From positions 56,344-120,343 of the forward strand of contig NZ_QVMU01000012.1 in NCBI RefSeq assembly GCF_003605645.1: a DNA stretch of 64,000 nucleotides. The letters run 5' to 3'. Made by a program: the position numbers and the translations under genes. This document shows, piece after piece, positions 42,724-51,681 of this stretch (within the stretch, counting starts at the first letter, position 1; each line of letters starts with the position of its first letter). The notes under the pieces were generated by a model. That model saw nothing but the letters and a program-made list of their open reading frames with translations, was not told the origin of the DNA and did no database searches. Origin of the DNA: Vibrio sinensis (GTDB lineage Bacteria > Pseudomonadota > Gammaproteobacteria > Enterobacterales > Vibrionaceae).

Positions 42724-43593
42724 TTAAGCGTTACGTAACGCTGCGATTCGCTTATCCAATGGTGGGTGGCTCATCAACAATTCCGTCATTGAGCGTTTAC
42801 CATTAATACCGAAAGCCATCATTGAACCTTCCAATTGAGATTCATGGCTCACTTTCAAACGCTCTAGAGCAGCAATCATTTTTTGCTTACCGACTAATTG
42901 CGCTGCACCCGCGTCAGCATAAAACTCACGATGACGGCTGTACCACATGGTAATAAAGCTTGCTAGGAAGCCAAAAACCAATTCCAATACCATAGAGACA
43001 CCGAAATATACCATCATATTTGAGCCGCCCTCGCCCTCTTCATCACTATCATTTGAAGAAACGATGTTCGCGATAAAACGAGAAAGGAAAATAACAAACG
43101 TATTCACAACACCTTGCATCAGCGTCATGGTCACCATGTCGCCATTCGCAATGTGACTCACTTCATGGGCAAGTACTGCTTCAGCTTCATCACGGGTCAT
43201 GTTATGAAGTAGCCCAGAAGAAACTGCGACTAGTGAATCATCACGCTTTGCACCGGTTGCAAAGGCATTAATATCAGAAGAATCATAGATCGCTACTGTT
43301 GGCATACCAATACCAACCTGAGCTGACTGTCGACGTACTGTTTCAAGCAACCAATGCTCTGTTTCGTTACGCGGACTTTCAATAACCATGCCGCCAACTG
43401 AACGCAGTGCCATACTCTTCGACATCAATAGCGAAATAATTGAACCACCAAAACCAAATACTGCTGCCATGACAAGTAGACCTGACAAACTGCCTGGCTG
43501 CATGCCTGTAACTGCATAAACAATATTCAAAACAACGCTCAACACCAACACAACGGCTAGGTTTGTTGCTAGGAATAACATGACTCGCTTCAT
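42724..43593 (-). CDS. htpX: Membrane protease HtpX
   Basis: A 289-residue zinc metalloprotease of the inner membrane (M48 family) that helps degrade misfolded membrane proteins alongside FtsH. Two N-terminal membrane helices are followed by the zinc motif HEVSH at 143-147 ([11 protein letters not shown]), two further hydrophobic segments, and the third ligand in [11 protein letters not shown]. Length and layout match E. coli HtpX, where Cpx controls expression; no Cpx box is clear here. Confidence 0.95.
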   Translation of the reverse strand: MKRVMLFLATNLAVVLVLSVVLNIVYAVTGMQPGSLSGLLVMAAVFGFGGSIISLLMSKSMALRSVGGMVIESPRNETEHWLLETVRRQSAQVGIGMPTVAIYDSSDINAFATGAKRDDSLVAVSSGLLHNMTRDEAEAVLAHEVSHIANGDMVTMTLMQGVVNTFVIFLSRFIANIVSSNDSDEEGEGGSNMMVYFGVSMVLELVFGFLASFITMWYSRHREFYADAGAAQLVGKQKMIAALERLKVSHESQLEGSMMAFGINGKRSMTELLMSHPPLDKRIAALRNA

Positions 43594-43928
43594 TGACTTT
43601 CTCCAAAAATTGGAAGCTTATTATAAATGTTCTTGTGTAGATGCCACACGAACTTGTTATTTGTATAGATATAGTTTAAACCGAATAATTACAAGGTTAA
43701 GCAGCAAATTGAAACATTTGTTTTCGATAATGACATAGATTGACATACTCTTCGGTGTATAACCAAAAAATATGACTCACTTTAAGCAACTTGATGCAAT
43801 TAAATCTTGTATTATTTTATATAGTTAACATCGCTATAGACTTTGGTCTTATTGCTGAGTTGTAGAAAACTGCTAAATTCAAATTATATAAAAAATGAAC
43901 CACTTAATGCAGTTTGAGGGACAGAACA
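43594..43928. other. 335-bp AT-rich divergent intergenic region
   Basis: Upstream of both htpX and the small gene at 43929. It has no ORF of note and no clear structured RNA. Promoters must be here but I cannot place them confidently. Confidence 0.5.
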
Positions 43929-44096
43929 ATGATTGAAGCAAACAACTACCAAATGGCGATCGATCTTCTCCGCTGTCACTTAGGACTTTCAGAAGATGAA
44001 GCGCTGCAAGAGTTAGGCTTAGAGAGTACTATCGGCAATGATCCTCATGTCGCGGATTACCAGCAAGCACTACTCGGTATGGACAGTGATAAGTAA
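43929..44096 (+). CDS. Small conserved-looking protein, function unknown
   Basis: A 55-residue acidic protein (MIEANNYQMAIDLLRCHLGLSEDEALQELGLE...). GAGGGA precedes the ATG at 43929 at a workable distance, and a strong terminator follows at 44143, so it looks like a real monocistronic gene. Sequence suggests two or three short helices; no function is recognised. Confidence 0.65.
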   Translation: MIEANNYQMAIDLLRCHLGLSEDEALQELGLESTIGNDPHVADYQQALLGMDSDK

Positions 44097-44142
44097 GTAA
44101 TAAAAGCTCTGACTCATTACATAGAACCACTAACTCTAATAA

Positions 44143-44176
44143 AAAATTAAGGCTGCCAAATGGCAGCCTTAATTTT
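44143..44176. terminator. Bidirectional terminator between the small gene and bioD
   Basis: AAAATTAAGGCTGCCA and TGGCAGCCTTAATTTT form a perfect 16-bp stem with an AA loop, A/T-flanked on both strands. Confidence 0.9.
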
Positions 44177-44226
44177 TATTCTTACGATGGTCTTTTACTA
44201 CAATCGTACCTAACTTCAATGAGACC

Positions 44227-44907
44227 CTACTTCAGTAGCGGCTCGACATTGATATAACGACCAAGATTAACGCGTTTAACTTTAGGTACATAAGGAATCT
44301 CGCCTAATTTAGGCGCATCGATTCTAGTCTCTAGCATCTCAATAATTTCAGCATAGTGTTCTGTTCCTGGGTTGATTCGATTAGCAACCCAACCGATCAC
44401 TTCAAGCCCGTCAGCTTTAATCGCATCCAATGTCAATAAAGCATGACTCAAACAGCCTAACTTAATGCCTACAACAAGAACAACGGGTAGTTTTTCTTGT
44501 TGTACCCAAGTTGACAAACAATCACTGTCAGAAATCGGTACACGCCAGCCGCCCGCGCCTTCAATCAAGACGATATCTGAATTTTCCTTATGCAGGGCAA
44601 GCTTTTCGCTCAATACCGCATAGTCAATAACCACATTTTCACGTTTAGCAGCAATGTGTGGTGATGCTGGCAACTTAAGAGCATAAGGGTTTATATCGTC
44701 ATAATTGACTTCTACCGTCGCCGCATTTTGTAGATAGAGCGCATCAGAATTTCGCATACCACTTTCAGTTTCATCACTACCAGAGGCAACTGGCTTGTAA
44801 CCAATAGTGTTTAAACCTTTATCCGCTAAAGCATTCAAAATCGCTTTCGAAGCGATTGTTTTTCCAACATCGGTATCCGTACCTGCAATAAAAAAAGCAT
44901 CAATCAT
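44227..44907 (-). CDS. bioD: Dethiobiotin synthetase
   Basis: A 226-residue ATP-dependent carboxylase closing the ureido ring of DAPA to give dethiobiotin. The P-loop is [12 protein letters not shown] near the N-terminus, followed by KPVASGS and [10 protein letters not shown]. It is last in bioBFCD and overlaps bioC by ATGA. Confidence 0.96.
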   Translation of the reverse strand: MIDAFFIAGTDTDVGKTIASKAILNALADKGLNTIGYKPVASGSDETESGMRNSDALYLQNAATVEVNYDDINPYALKLPASPHIAAKRENVVIDYAVLSEKLALHKENSDIVLIEGAGGWRVPISDSDCLSTWVQQEKLPVVLVVGIKLGCLSHALLTLDAIKADGLEVIGWVANRINPGTEHYAEIIEMLETRIDAPKLGEIPYVPKVKRVNLGRYINVEPLLK

Positions 44908-45710
44908 AGATTAATCGTCCCCAAACATACTTGATAGGTTGCGGGCAGAAGGCCCCGGTGGATATTCCGATGTGCTTGATAGTATCTCTCAACATCCAAA
45001 ATAGATCGTCGTCGAGTGAGCCCATTTGAGCGACCTGCTACATGATTCGCGCCAATACCTTTTAGATCGCGCATCAGTGAAAATGCAGAGTCATACCAAA
45101 CAACAATGGTGGGCAAGTCTAGATGATGGACTGGACAGTGAGATTGCGCTAACGCAATTTTTACCTGATTCACTGACACAAAATCATTGACGTGTTGATG
45201 TGAGTCAATTTTCGCCCATGCCTTCTTCAGTTCAATAAGTGAACCATCAAGTAAAGTAGAGAAAAATAACTCGCCTCCTGCTTTTGTCACTCGACGCATT
45301 TCACTTAAAGGCCATGCTAAATTCTCGCACCATTGTAGTGCCAGACTTGAAAAGACATAATCAACAGCATCATTTCCTAATGGTAATGACTCCGCATCGG
45401 CTAAGTAATAATGGCATTGTTTATCGCCACATCGCTTGCGTGTCTCGTTAAGCATCTGTTGTGATAAATCAATACAGATAACCGTCGCTCCTCGCAACAG
45501 TAATTGTTCACTGAAATATCCTGTACCACAGCCAAGGTCAAGCACGATTTTATTCGACAAATCACTTGGCATTTTATCGAGTAAGCGGTGACCAACATCT
45601 CGTTGAAATGCCGCGTGATGATCGTATGTCGCAGCGGCCTTACTAAATGCGTCGGCAATCGCTACCTTGTCCTGACTTGACGATAGATCACCCAATAGAT
45701 TTAAGCTCAT
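44904..45710 (-). CDS. bioC: Malonyl-ACP O-methyltransferase
   Basis: A 268-residue SAM methyltransferase that masks malonyl-ACP so it can enter fatty acid synthesis for pimelate assembly. The SAM motif is [15 protein letters not shown]; the N-terminus [22 protein letters not shown] is typical of BioC. No bioH gene occurs in the window; the esterase is expected elsewhere. It follows bioF after 9 bp. Confidence 0.95.
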   Translation of the reverse strand: MSLNLLGDLSSSQDKVAIADAFSKAAATYDHHAAFQRDVGHRLLDKMPSDLSNKIVLDLGCGTGYFSEQLLLRGATVICIDLSQQMLNETRKRCGDKQCHYYLADAESLPLGNDAVDYVFSSLALQWCENLAWPLSEMRRVTKAGGELFFSTLLDGSLIELKKAWAKIDSHQHVNDFVSVNQVKIALAQSHCPVHHLDLPTIVVWYDSAFSLMRDLKGIGANHVAGRSNGLTRRRSILDVERYYQAHRNIHRGLLPATYQVCLGTINL

Positions 45711-45719
45711 CGAACACTC

Positions 45720-46877
45720 CTAAATTATTTTGTGTATCTGATTGGCAAGGTCCCGGATCTGCTGCTTATCATGAGCCGCTGTCAAAGTAACTCTTAGCCG
45801 GGCTGTTCCGGATGGAACGGTTGGCGGCCGAATTGCGGTTAACCAAAAACCCCGTTCTTTCAGCTGATTCGCCACGTCTACAGCTCGATTAGCACATCCA
45901 ATATGAATCGGGCAAATAGGCGTATTTGTCGCGACAAATCCCTCAACGTCAGCCAAGTAGTGATTAAAATCATACTGCAATTCCAGTAGCTTCTCACGTC
46001 GCCACTCCTGTTGTTGGACCATTTTAAGGGCGTAAGTTAGTGCATAGGCTTGAGCTGGCGGCATAGCCGTCGAATAAACATGATGACGAGAAAATTGCGT
46101 CAGGTAATCCCCAACTTCCTCGCTGCACAATACTGCAGCACCGGACATCCCCATCGCTTTGCCAAATGTCACAATCAAGATATGAGGGTGAATACCACTT
46201 TCATCACAACTTCCCCGACCTCGCTCCCCCAGCACACCAAAACCGTGAGCATCATCTACCATCAACCAAGCTGAAGAGTTAATCATAGCCGCGATCTCAG
46301 CAAGTGGCGCGCGATCCCCATCCATGCTAAAGACCCCTTCCGTCACAACTAAAGCAGCTGAATTCAGGTTTTCATTTTCACGCTGAAGTAATGTGGCAAG
46401 ATGAGCTGTATCATTATGCTGAAAGCGACGCATCGTCGCCGGAGATAGCATTCCCGCTTCCATTAATGAAGCGTGATTAAGTCGATCTTGGAATAAAGAA
46501 TCGTCTTTTTCTAATAAACTGAACAAAATTGCTTGGTTTGCTGAAAAACCAGATCCAAAAAGTATCGCGCGAGGATAACCTAGCCATTCACACAGTGATT
46601 TCTCTAAACCATCATGAGCGGAACTATATCCTGTCACCAAAGGCGAAGCACCACTACCATTGCCATAGCGTGCTATTCCCTCTTGCCAAGCCTGTGAAAG
46701 CTCCGGATCCGTCGCTAGGCCTAAATAATCGTTACTCGAAAAATTAATATATTGACGCCCATCATGGGATAGTTGGATCCCATTTCCTTGGTCAACAGCA
46801 ATTAATTTTCGCGTAAGACCTTTGTCTTTTCGAATATTAAGTGCTTCTTCAATACGCCTGTTAAACGCTGGCATCAT
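45720..46877 (-). CDS. bioF: 8-amino-7-oxononanoate synthase
   Basis: A roughly 385-residue PLP enzyme condensing pimeloyl-ACP with alanine. Motifs include [34 protein letters not shown] and the PLP-lysine in [12 protein letters not shown]. Two adjacent ATGs (46877 and 46874) are possible; both overlap the end of bioB by 14-17 bp, and AGGTGA lies upstream. An earlier in-frame start within bioB is rejected. Confidence 0.95.
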   Translation of the reverse strand: MMPAFNRRIEEALNIRKDKGLTRKLIAVDQGNGIQLSHDGRQYINFSSNDYLGLATDPELSQAWQEGIARYGNGSGASPLVTGYSSAHDGLEKSLCEWLGYPRAILFGSGFSANQAILFSLLEKDDSLFQDRLNHASLMEAGMLSPATMRRFQHNDTAHLATLLQRENENLNSAALVVTEGVFSMDGDRAPLAEIAAMINSSAWLMVDDAHGFGVLGERGRGSCDESGIHPHILIVTFGKAMGMSGAAVLCSEEVGDYLTQFSRHHVYSTAMPPAQAYALTYALKMVQQQEWRREKLLELQYDFNHYLADVEGFVATNTPICPIHIGCANRAVDVANQLKERGFWLTAIRPPTVPSGTARLRVTLTAAHDKQQIRDLANQIHKII

Positions 46878-47913
46878 AAAACAAATCACCTTTTGACGGT
46901 CGTGACGCAACACGTTCGACGACTCGATCTAACAAATCGTTTTCTTCGATTTCATCTGGTTTTTGTACGACTTCTTGGCGGTTGATGCCCAATGTCTCAA
47001 ATAACTGTAAATCTTTGTCTTCTGATGGATTTGGCGTCGTCAACAACTTACAGCCGTAAAAAACCGAGTTTGCGCCAGCCATAAAGCATAAGGTTTGCAT
47101 CTGCTCATTCATATTTTCACGACCCGCAGATAAACGGACAGCTGACATTGGCATCATGATACGTGCTATAGCGATAAGTCGAATAAAATCAAATGGGTTA
47201 ACATCATCTACGTTTTCTAATGGTGTTCCCTTTACCTTAACCAGCATATTAATCGGAACGCTTTCTGGGTGAACAGGTAGATTCGCCAACTCCACAAATA
47301 GTCCAGCGCGATCATTGGTACTTTCTCCCATTCCAATAATCCCACCTGAACAAATTTTCATCCCCGCATCTCTCACGTGAGATAAAGTATCGAGACGATC
47401 CTGATATGTACGTGTCGTAATAATATTGCCGTAGAACTCAGGAGAGGTATCAAGGTTATGGTTATAGTAATCCAACCCCGCCTCAGAAAGTGCAACAGCT
47501 TGCTCTGGCGTCAACATTCCCAACGTCATACAGGTTTCAAGTCCTAACCCCTTAACTCCTTTGATCATTTCAGTTAAATGAGGCATATCTCTTTGTTTCG
47601 GGTTTTTCCACGCGGCCCCCATGCAAAAGCGAGTAGAACCCGCACTTTTCGCTTTATGCGCTGCGTCCAACACTCGTTCAACTTCCATTAAGCGTTCTTT
47701 CTCAACGTCAGTCGTGTAGCGCGCACTCTGTGGGCAGTATTTACAATCTTCAGGGCAAGCACCGGTTTTGATCGACAATAATGTACTAACTTGAACATGA
47801 TTATGTTGCTGAAACTTCCTATGAACTAATTGCGCTTCAAACAATAAATCCATAAAAGGTTTATCCATGAGTGCTGTTACCTCTGCAACAGTCCAATTGT
47901 GACGAACTTCCAC
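46861..47913 (-). CDS. bioB: Biotin synthase
   Basis: A 350-residue radical-SAM enzyme inserting sulfur into dethiobiotin. The 4Fe-4S cysteines are C53, C57 and C60 (CPEDCKYC). The second-cluster ligands lie in cysteine-containing strands ([23 protein letters not shown]) and the [10 protein letters not shown] arginine. It is first in bioBFCD, divergent from bioA. Confidence 0.97.
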   Translation of the reverse strand: MEVRHNWTVAEVTALMDKPFMDLLFEAQLVHRKFQQHNHVQVSTLLSIKTGACPEDCKYCPQSARYTTDVEKERLMEVERVLDAAHKAKSAGSTRFCMGAAWKNPKQRDMPHLTEMIKGVKGLGLETCMTLGMLTPEQAVALSEAGLDYYNHNLDTSPEFYGNIITTRTYQDRLDTLSHVRDAGMKICSGGIIGMGESTNDRAGLFVELANLPVHPESVPINMLVKVKGTPLENVDDVNPFDFIRLIAIARIMMPMSAVRLSAGRENMNEQMQTLCFMAGANSVFYGCKLLTTPNPSEDKDLQLFETLGINRQEVVQKPDEIEENDLLDRVVERVASRPSKGDLFYDASV

Positions 47914-47947
47914 ATGCTTTCCTTATGATTAGAATTGTTACTTGGCT

Positions 47948-47978
47948 AGTCTAACGACTGGATGTAGACTGTCAACAA
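47948..47978. promoter_or_regulatory. Candidate BirA operator between bioB and bioA
   Basis: AGTCTAAC-N15-GTCAACAA resembles the general BirA layout (TTGTNAAC-N14-16-GTTNACAA). The right half-site is good and the left one weak. An overlapping GTCTA...TAGAC dyad is also present. Position between divergent bioB and bioA is right, as in E. coli, but the match is imperfect. Confidence 0.5.
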
Positions 47979-48040
47979 TGTTAGAAATCAAAAGTTTACA
48001 TTTGGTTAATTTTTAAACAAACTTAACAGTGGTACATGCA

Positions 48041-49327
48041 ATGGACTTAGCCTTTGATAGCCGCCATATATGGCATCCTTACACTTCGACATTAACACCT
48101 CTGACCTGTTACCCAATTATTTCGGCACATGACATCTATCTTGAATTGGAAAATGGAAAACAGCTTGTTGATGGCATGTCATCCTGGTGGTCCGCAATAC
48201 ATGGCTACAATCATCCCCATTTAAATAGGGCTGCTCATCAACAGATAGATAAGATGTCACACGTCATGTTTGGGGGAATTACCCATGAACCGGCTATCAA
48301 CCTCTGCAAAAAATTGCTGGCCTTTGCTCCAAATAACTTAGAGCATGTCTTTCTCGCCGATTCGGGCTCGGTTGCCGTCGAAGTGAGTCTAAAAATGGCA
48401 CTACAGTACTGGCATGCTAAAGGTGAAAAACGCTCTAAATTTTTAACATTGAGAGATGGCTATCATGGCGATACATTCGCCGCGATGTCAGTCACCGATC
48501 CCGATAACTCCATGCACTCTTTATACAAAGGTTTTTTACCTGAACATATCTTTGCCCAATCACCAAAAACTGGATTTTGGCAAGAATGGAATGACAAGGA
48601 TATCCAAGATTTCCAACAGAAACTTGAATGCCATCACCAGCAAATTGCTGCCGTTATCCTCGAGCCAATCGTACAAGGTGCCGGGGGAATGCGTATCTAC
48701 CACCCGGAGTTTCTCAAGCAAGTTCGAATACTCTGTGACGCCTATGGCGTATTATTAATACTGGATGAAATCGCTACGGGGTTTGGTCGCACCGGGAAAA
48801 TGTTCGCCTGTGAACATGCCGATGTTGAGCCCGACATTATCTGTGTTGGTAAGGCGTTGACCGGCGGCTATATGACTCTATCTGCAACCTTAGCTTCAAA
48901 AGAAGTCGCAGATACCGTTTGCGACGGGGATGCAGGATGTTTCATGCACGGCCCGACTTTTATGGCGAACCCTCTCGCATGTGCAGTAGCGACAGCCAGT
49001 ATGGAATTACTTGAAACTCAACAATGGGCACAACAAGTCACCAACATTGAGCAATGGTTCTCCCAACTGCTTCCACCTTTAACAGCATCCCCGTTAGTCA
49101 AAGACGTGCGCTGGTTAGGTGCGATTGGCGTTGTAGAAACTCATTGCCCCGTAGAGATGGAAACAATTCAAGCTTTATTCGTAGAGTTAGGAGTCTGGAT
49201 CAGACCATTTGGGCGCCTAATTTATATTATGCCTCCGTATATCAGCCAACGTGAGCATATCGACAAGCTTGTTGCTGCTATTTCGATCGCTCTAGATAAT
49301 CCAAATTGCTTCAAGTCTATGCGTTAA
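48041..49327 (+). CDS. bioA: Adenosylmethionine-8-amino-7-oxononanoate aminotransferase
   Basis: A 428-residue class III PLP aminotransferase that makes DAPA using SAM as amino donor. Motifs match E. coli BioA: DLAFDSRHIWHPYTS, DGMSSWWSAIHGYNHP, YHGDTFAAMSVTDPDNSMHSLYKG, LDEIATGFGRTGKMFACEHA, and the PLP-lysine in CVGKALTGGYM. The ATG at 48041 gives the MDLAFDSRH start; an upstream GTG is less likely. It is divergent from bioBFCD. Confidence 0.96.
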   Translation: MDLAFDSRHIWHPYTSTLTPLTCYPIISAHDIYLELENGKQLVDGMSSWWSAIHGYNHPHLNRAAHQQIDKMSHVMFGGITHEPAINLCKKLLAFAPNNLEHVFLADSGSVAVEVSLKMALQYWHAKGEKRSKFLTLRDGYHGDTFAAMSVTDPDNSMHSLYKGFLPEHIFAQSPKTGFWQEWNDKDIQDFQQKLECHHQQIAAVILEPIVQGAGGMRIYHPEFLKQVRILCDAYGVLLILDEIATGFGRTGKMFACEHADVEPDIICVGKALTGGYMTLSATLASKEVADTVCDGDAGCFMHGPTFMANPLACAVATASMELLETQQWAQQVTNIEQWFSQLLPPLTASPLVKDVRWLGAIGVVETHCPVEMETIQALFVELGVWIRPFGRLIYIMPPYISQREHIDKLVAAISIALDNPNCFKSMR

Positions 49328-49439
49328 TTCTCGGGTGACTCTAAGATCGAGAATTCAAATCATTAGATAAAAGTCAAAGATCAGTAGGACAAAAATCGCA
49401 CCTACAGGTCTATTGACTTTAACTCTACTGAACGATTAA

Positions 49440-50039
49440 TTATTGTGATTCCATCCAGCGACGAAACTCTTCTCTTTGTTCCACAGACGCTTTCTTATAC
49501 CAGAGCTTTAGCTGTTTTGAAGCTTCATTTGATTTGGCTTGTTGGACACTTTTTAGCTCACCAGCTATTGTATCGGCATCGGCAGATAACACGATATTGT
49601 GTTGGTTGTTATACGTTGTGATAACCGCAGCGAGATCGCCATAAGGCATGAAGCCCTCCTTGCCTGGTAAATACGCAGAGTTATAGCTCAGGTTTTGTCC
49701 AGAGGCAGTAATTCGCCAGTCAGGTCCATGACGAAACTTGGTTTCTGCATCTGAATAGCTGGTGACTTTCGGCACATCAATATCGACATCTTTATCGGTA
49801 TCAAACGAAATAATGTAAGGTGATGAGATAAATTGATCGCGTGAGCTGCCATTAGTTAAGCGTTTTGACATCCGAACCACAATTTGGTTAAAACCATCAT
49901 TAATTTGATAATCGGACTTCCCTTTCACTTCAACGCCGTTTACCGCCATAATTTCAACACCAAATTCTGCACTGATCTGGTTGGCAGAAACCATAAACGG
50001 CGCCATTGACACTAAACCTAGGTATACGTACTTCTTCAT
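49440..50039 (-). CDS. DUF2057 family exported protein (YccT/CsgI-like)
   Basis: A 199-residue secreted protein with an N-terminal signal (MKKYVYLGLVSMAPFMVSA, cleaved before NQIS). It resembles the UPF0319/DUF2057 family, whose E. coli member YccT (CsgI) inhibits curli formation. Whether that role applies here is not known; no curli genes are in the window. It has its own upstream gap and is followed by the bioA end. Below it, a long imperfect stem (49367-49420, AAAGTCAA...TTGACTTT) may be a terminator. Confidence 0.8.
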   Translation of the reverse strand: MKKYVYLGLVSMAPFMVSANQISAEFGVEIMAVNGVEVKGKSDYQINDGFNQIVVRMSKRLTNGSSRDQFISSPYIISFDTDKDVDIDVPKVTSYSDAETKFRHGPDWRITASGQNLSYNSAYLPGKEGFMPYGDLAAVITTYNNQHNIVLSADADTIAGELKSVQQAKSNEASKQLKLWYKKASVEQREEFRRWMESQ

Positions 50040-50153
50040 TATTTTATCCTTGTGCGTTTATGACTCTCGTTACCAAAGTTGATATTATTCTATATAACGT
50101 TACCAGTTCCGACAGTTCGATTCTGTTATCCAAACAATGCTGTTGAGACAAAT

Positions 50154-50176
50154 AAAGCCGCCTAAAAGGCGGCTTT
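50154..50176 (-). terminator. Terminator of the porin gene
   Basis: AAAGCCGCCT and AGGCGGCTTT form a 10-bp stem with an AAA loop, 40 bp after the porin stop. Confidence 0.85.
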
Positions 50177-50215
50177 ATAATAAACGTAAGTTAACTATCG
50201 ATGAATAATCATCAA

Positions 50216-51169
50216 TTAGAAGTTAACATTGATACCTAGAGCTAGACGGTCATCATCAGCACTTGTACCGTTGTCATAGCTTGCGCCTTCAACAAATAAT
50301 GTTGTTTTTGCGCCGAATGCGTATGCAACACCTGCATAGAAACCATCTTTATCTACGCTATCACCAACAACTGGCTTCTCATCAACTTGACCGTAACCTG
50401 CGTATAGACGGTATGCATCGATAAAGTACTCGCCACCTAGACGGAAAGCATCAGCAGAAGACTTATCGAAGTGATCTTCGCTTGAGTAGTCAGCGCCCAC
50501 TTTAGCATCACCAAACGCATAACTTGCACCAACGTTAAAACCAGTTGCATGGTCATTGTTACCTGATTGTTTGTAATCGAAGTAACCAGCAGATAGACCT
50601 AGACCAAACTCAGCATCGTAAGAAGCGGCTAATGTCGCACCAGTGATGTCTTTACCAGCTTCTTCTTCTTTGAACTGGTAAGAACCAGATACAACAAGGC
50701 CGTTCATATTCGCAGATTCTGCTTTGATGATACCGTTAGCACGGCCACGATCTTCTAGTTCTTGTGAATAACCGTAGTACTCATCGAATCCACCGCGGAA
50801 TGCGTAGTCATCAAAAGATGTTGTTTGGCGACCAAAAGTAACCGCTACCGTATCCGTAAAATCTAGACCAGCGTATACATCACGATTTTTAAGTGCTGAA
50901 CCGTCATCTTGAGTTGTTAGTTGGAATTCAAATTTACCAACGGCTGCAACTGCATCTGTTACTTGATGACGAACTTTAAAACCTAGACGAGAGTCATCAA
51001 CTAGCACATCTGTGTCGCTGTCTGTGTCAGTCTTTTTATGTTCAATAATTGCGAATGCACGACCTGTAAGTTCAAGAACTGAACCATCTGCGTTATAAAT
51101 TTCTGCTGCGTTTACTGCGCTTGCTGTACCTGCTGCTAGTACAGCTAAAGCTACTAGAGTCTTTTTCAT
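50216..51169 (-). CDS. Outer-membrane porin (general, Gram-negative porin family)
   Basis: A 317-residue trimeric beta-barrel porin. The signal peptide MKKTLVALAVLAAGTASAVNA precedes AEIYNADGSVLELTGRA, the first strand. Aromatic strands such as GLGLSAGYFDYKQSG and DAYRLYAGYGQ follow, and the protein ends LALGINVNF, with the C-terminal phenylalanine needed for BAM recognition. The ATG at 51169 is chosen on the signal peptide; the frame is open 54 codons further upstream, but that extension is not porin-like. It is not close enough to V. cholerae OmpU for me to name it. The upstream region is A/C-skewed on the plus strand. Confidence 0.92.
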   Translation of the reverse strand: MKKTLVALAVLAAGTASAVNAAEIYNADGSVLELTGRAFAIIEHKKTDTDSDTDVLVDDSRLGFKVRHQVTDAVAAVGKFEFQLTTQDDGSALKNRDVYAGLDFTDTVAVTFGRQTTSFDDYAFRGGFDEYYGYSQELEDRGRANGIIKAESANMNGLVVSGSYQFKEEEAGKDITGATLAASYDAEFGLGLSAGYFDYKQSGNNDHATGFNVGASYAFGDAKVGADYSSEDHFDKSSADAFRLGGEYFIDAYRLYAGYGQVDEKPVVGDSVDKDGFYAGVAYAFGAKTTLFVEGASYDNGTSADDDRLALGINVNF

Positions 51170-51681
51170 AATAATCCACTGCCTTTTCTTAATTTGGGAA
51201 TTCCTTATCCGGTTCCCTTTTATAATTTGAAAGTACTCTCGCTCTGTTTGGCTTGATGTCCTTTCAACTAAATTTCGAGGTCTAGATTGCAAAAGAATAT
51301 CCTGCGTGTCAAATAACCTAAAATAAAACATAAAAAAAGATAAAAGCCATTCAATTTCAACAGCTTAAATTTAGAGAAAATATAAAAAAACAAAAAACAT
51401 TCATATCATCCTTGATATTACCCCAAGCCGTAATCGCGGCAAAAACAGCAGAAAACCCCACACAACCAACATAAACCAAAAACAAAAAGAACAAACCACC
51501 AACAAACAAACACATTTAGAGATATATATTTTTTACATTTTGAATTAATTCTAAGCCTATGAAGGTTCAGTTTTTTTTTGTGAACAAGATCTAGATTTGC
51601 TTTAAAAGAGTTCTATTTCGTGAACTACGTACACATAAGCAATATGTGCTATTATCGCTGACCAGCAAATAGGCACACAGT
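51170..51681. other. 512-bp divergent region between porin and dinG
   Basis: The region is AT-rich, with a strand-asymmetric segment at about 51443-51510 that is almost only A and C on the plus strand. Porin regulation (for example ToxR or OmpR) would be expected here, but I cannot assign a site. No LexA box is seen near dinG. No gene is apparent. Confidence 0.6.

Noticed and set aside
51170..51331. 54-codon upstream extension of the porin frame
   Set aside because: The extension is not porin-like, lies in the regulatory region, and the MKKTLVALAVLAAGTASA signal peptide marks the true start at 51169.
51600..51681. LexA (SOS) box before dinG
   Set aside because: CTG and ACAG fragments are present but not at CTGT-N8-ACAG spacing.
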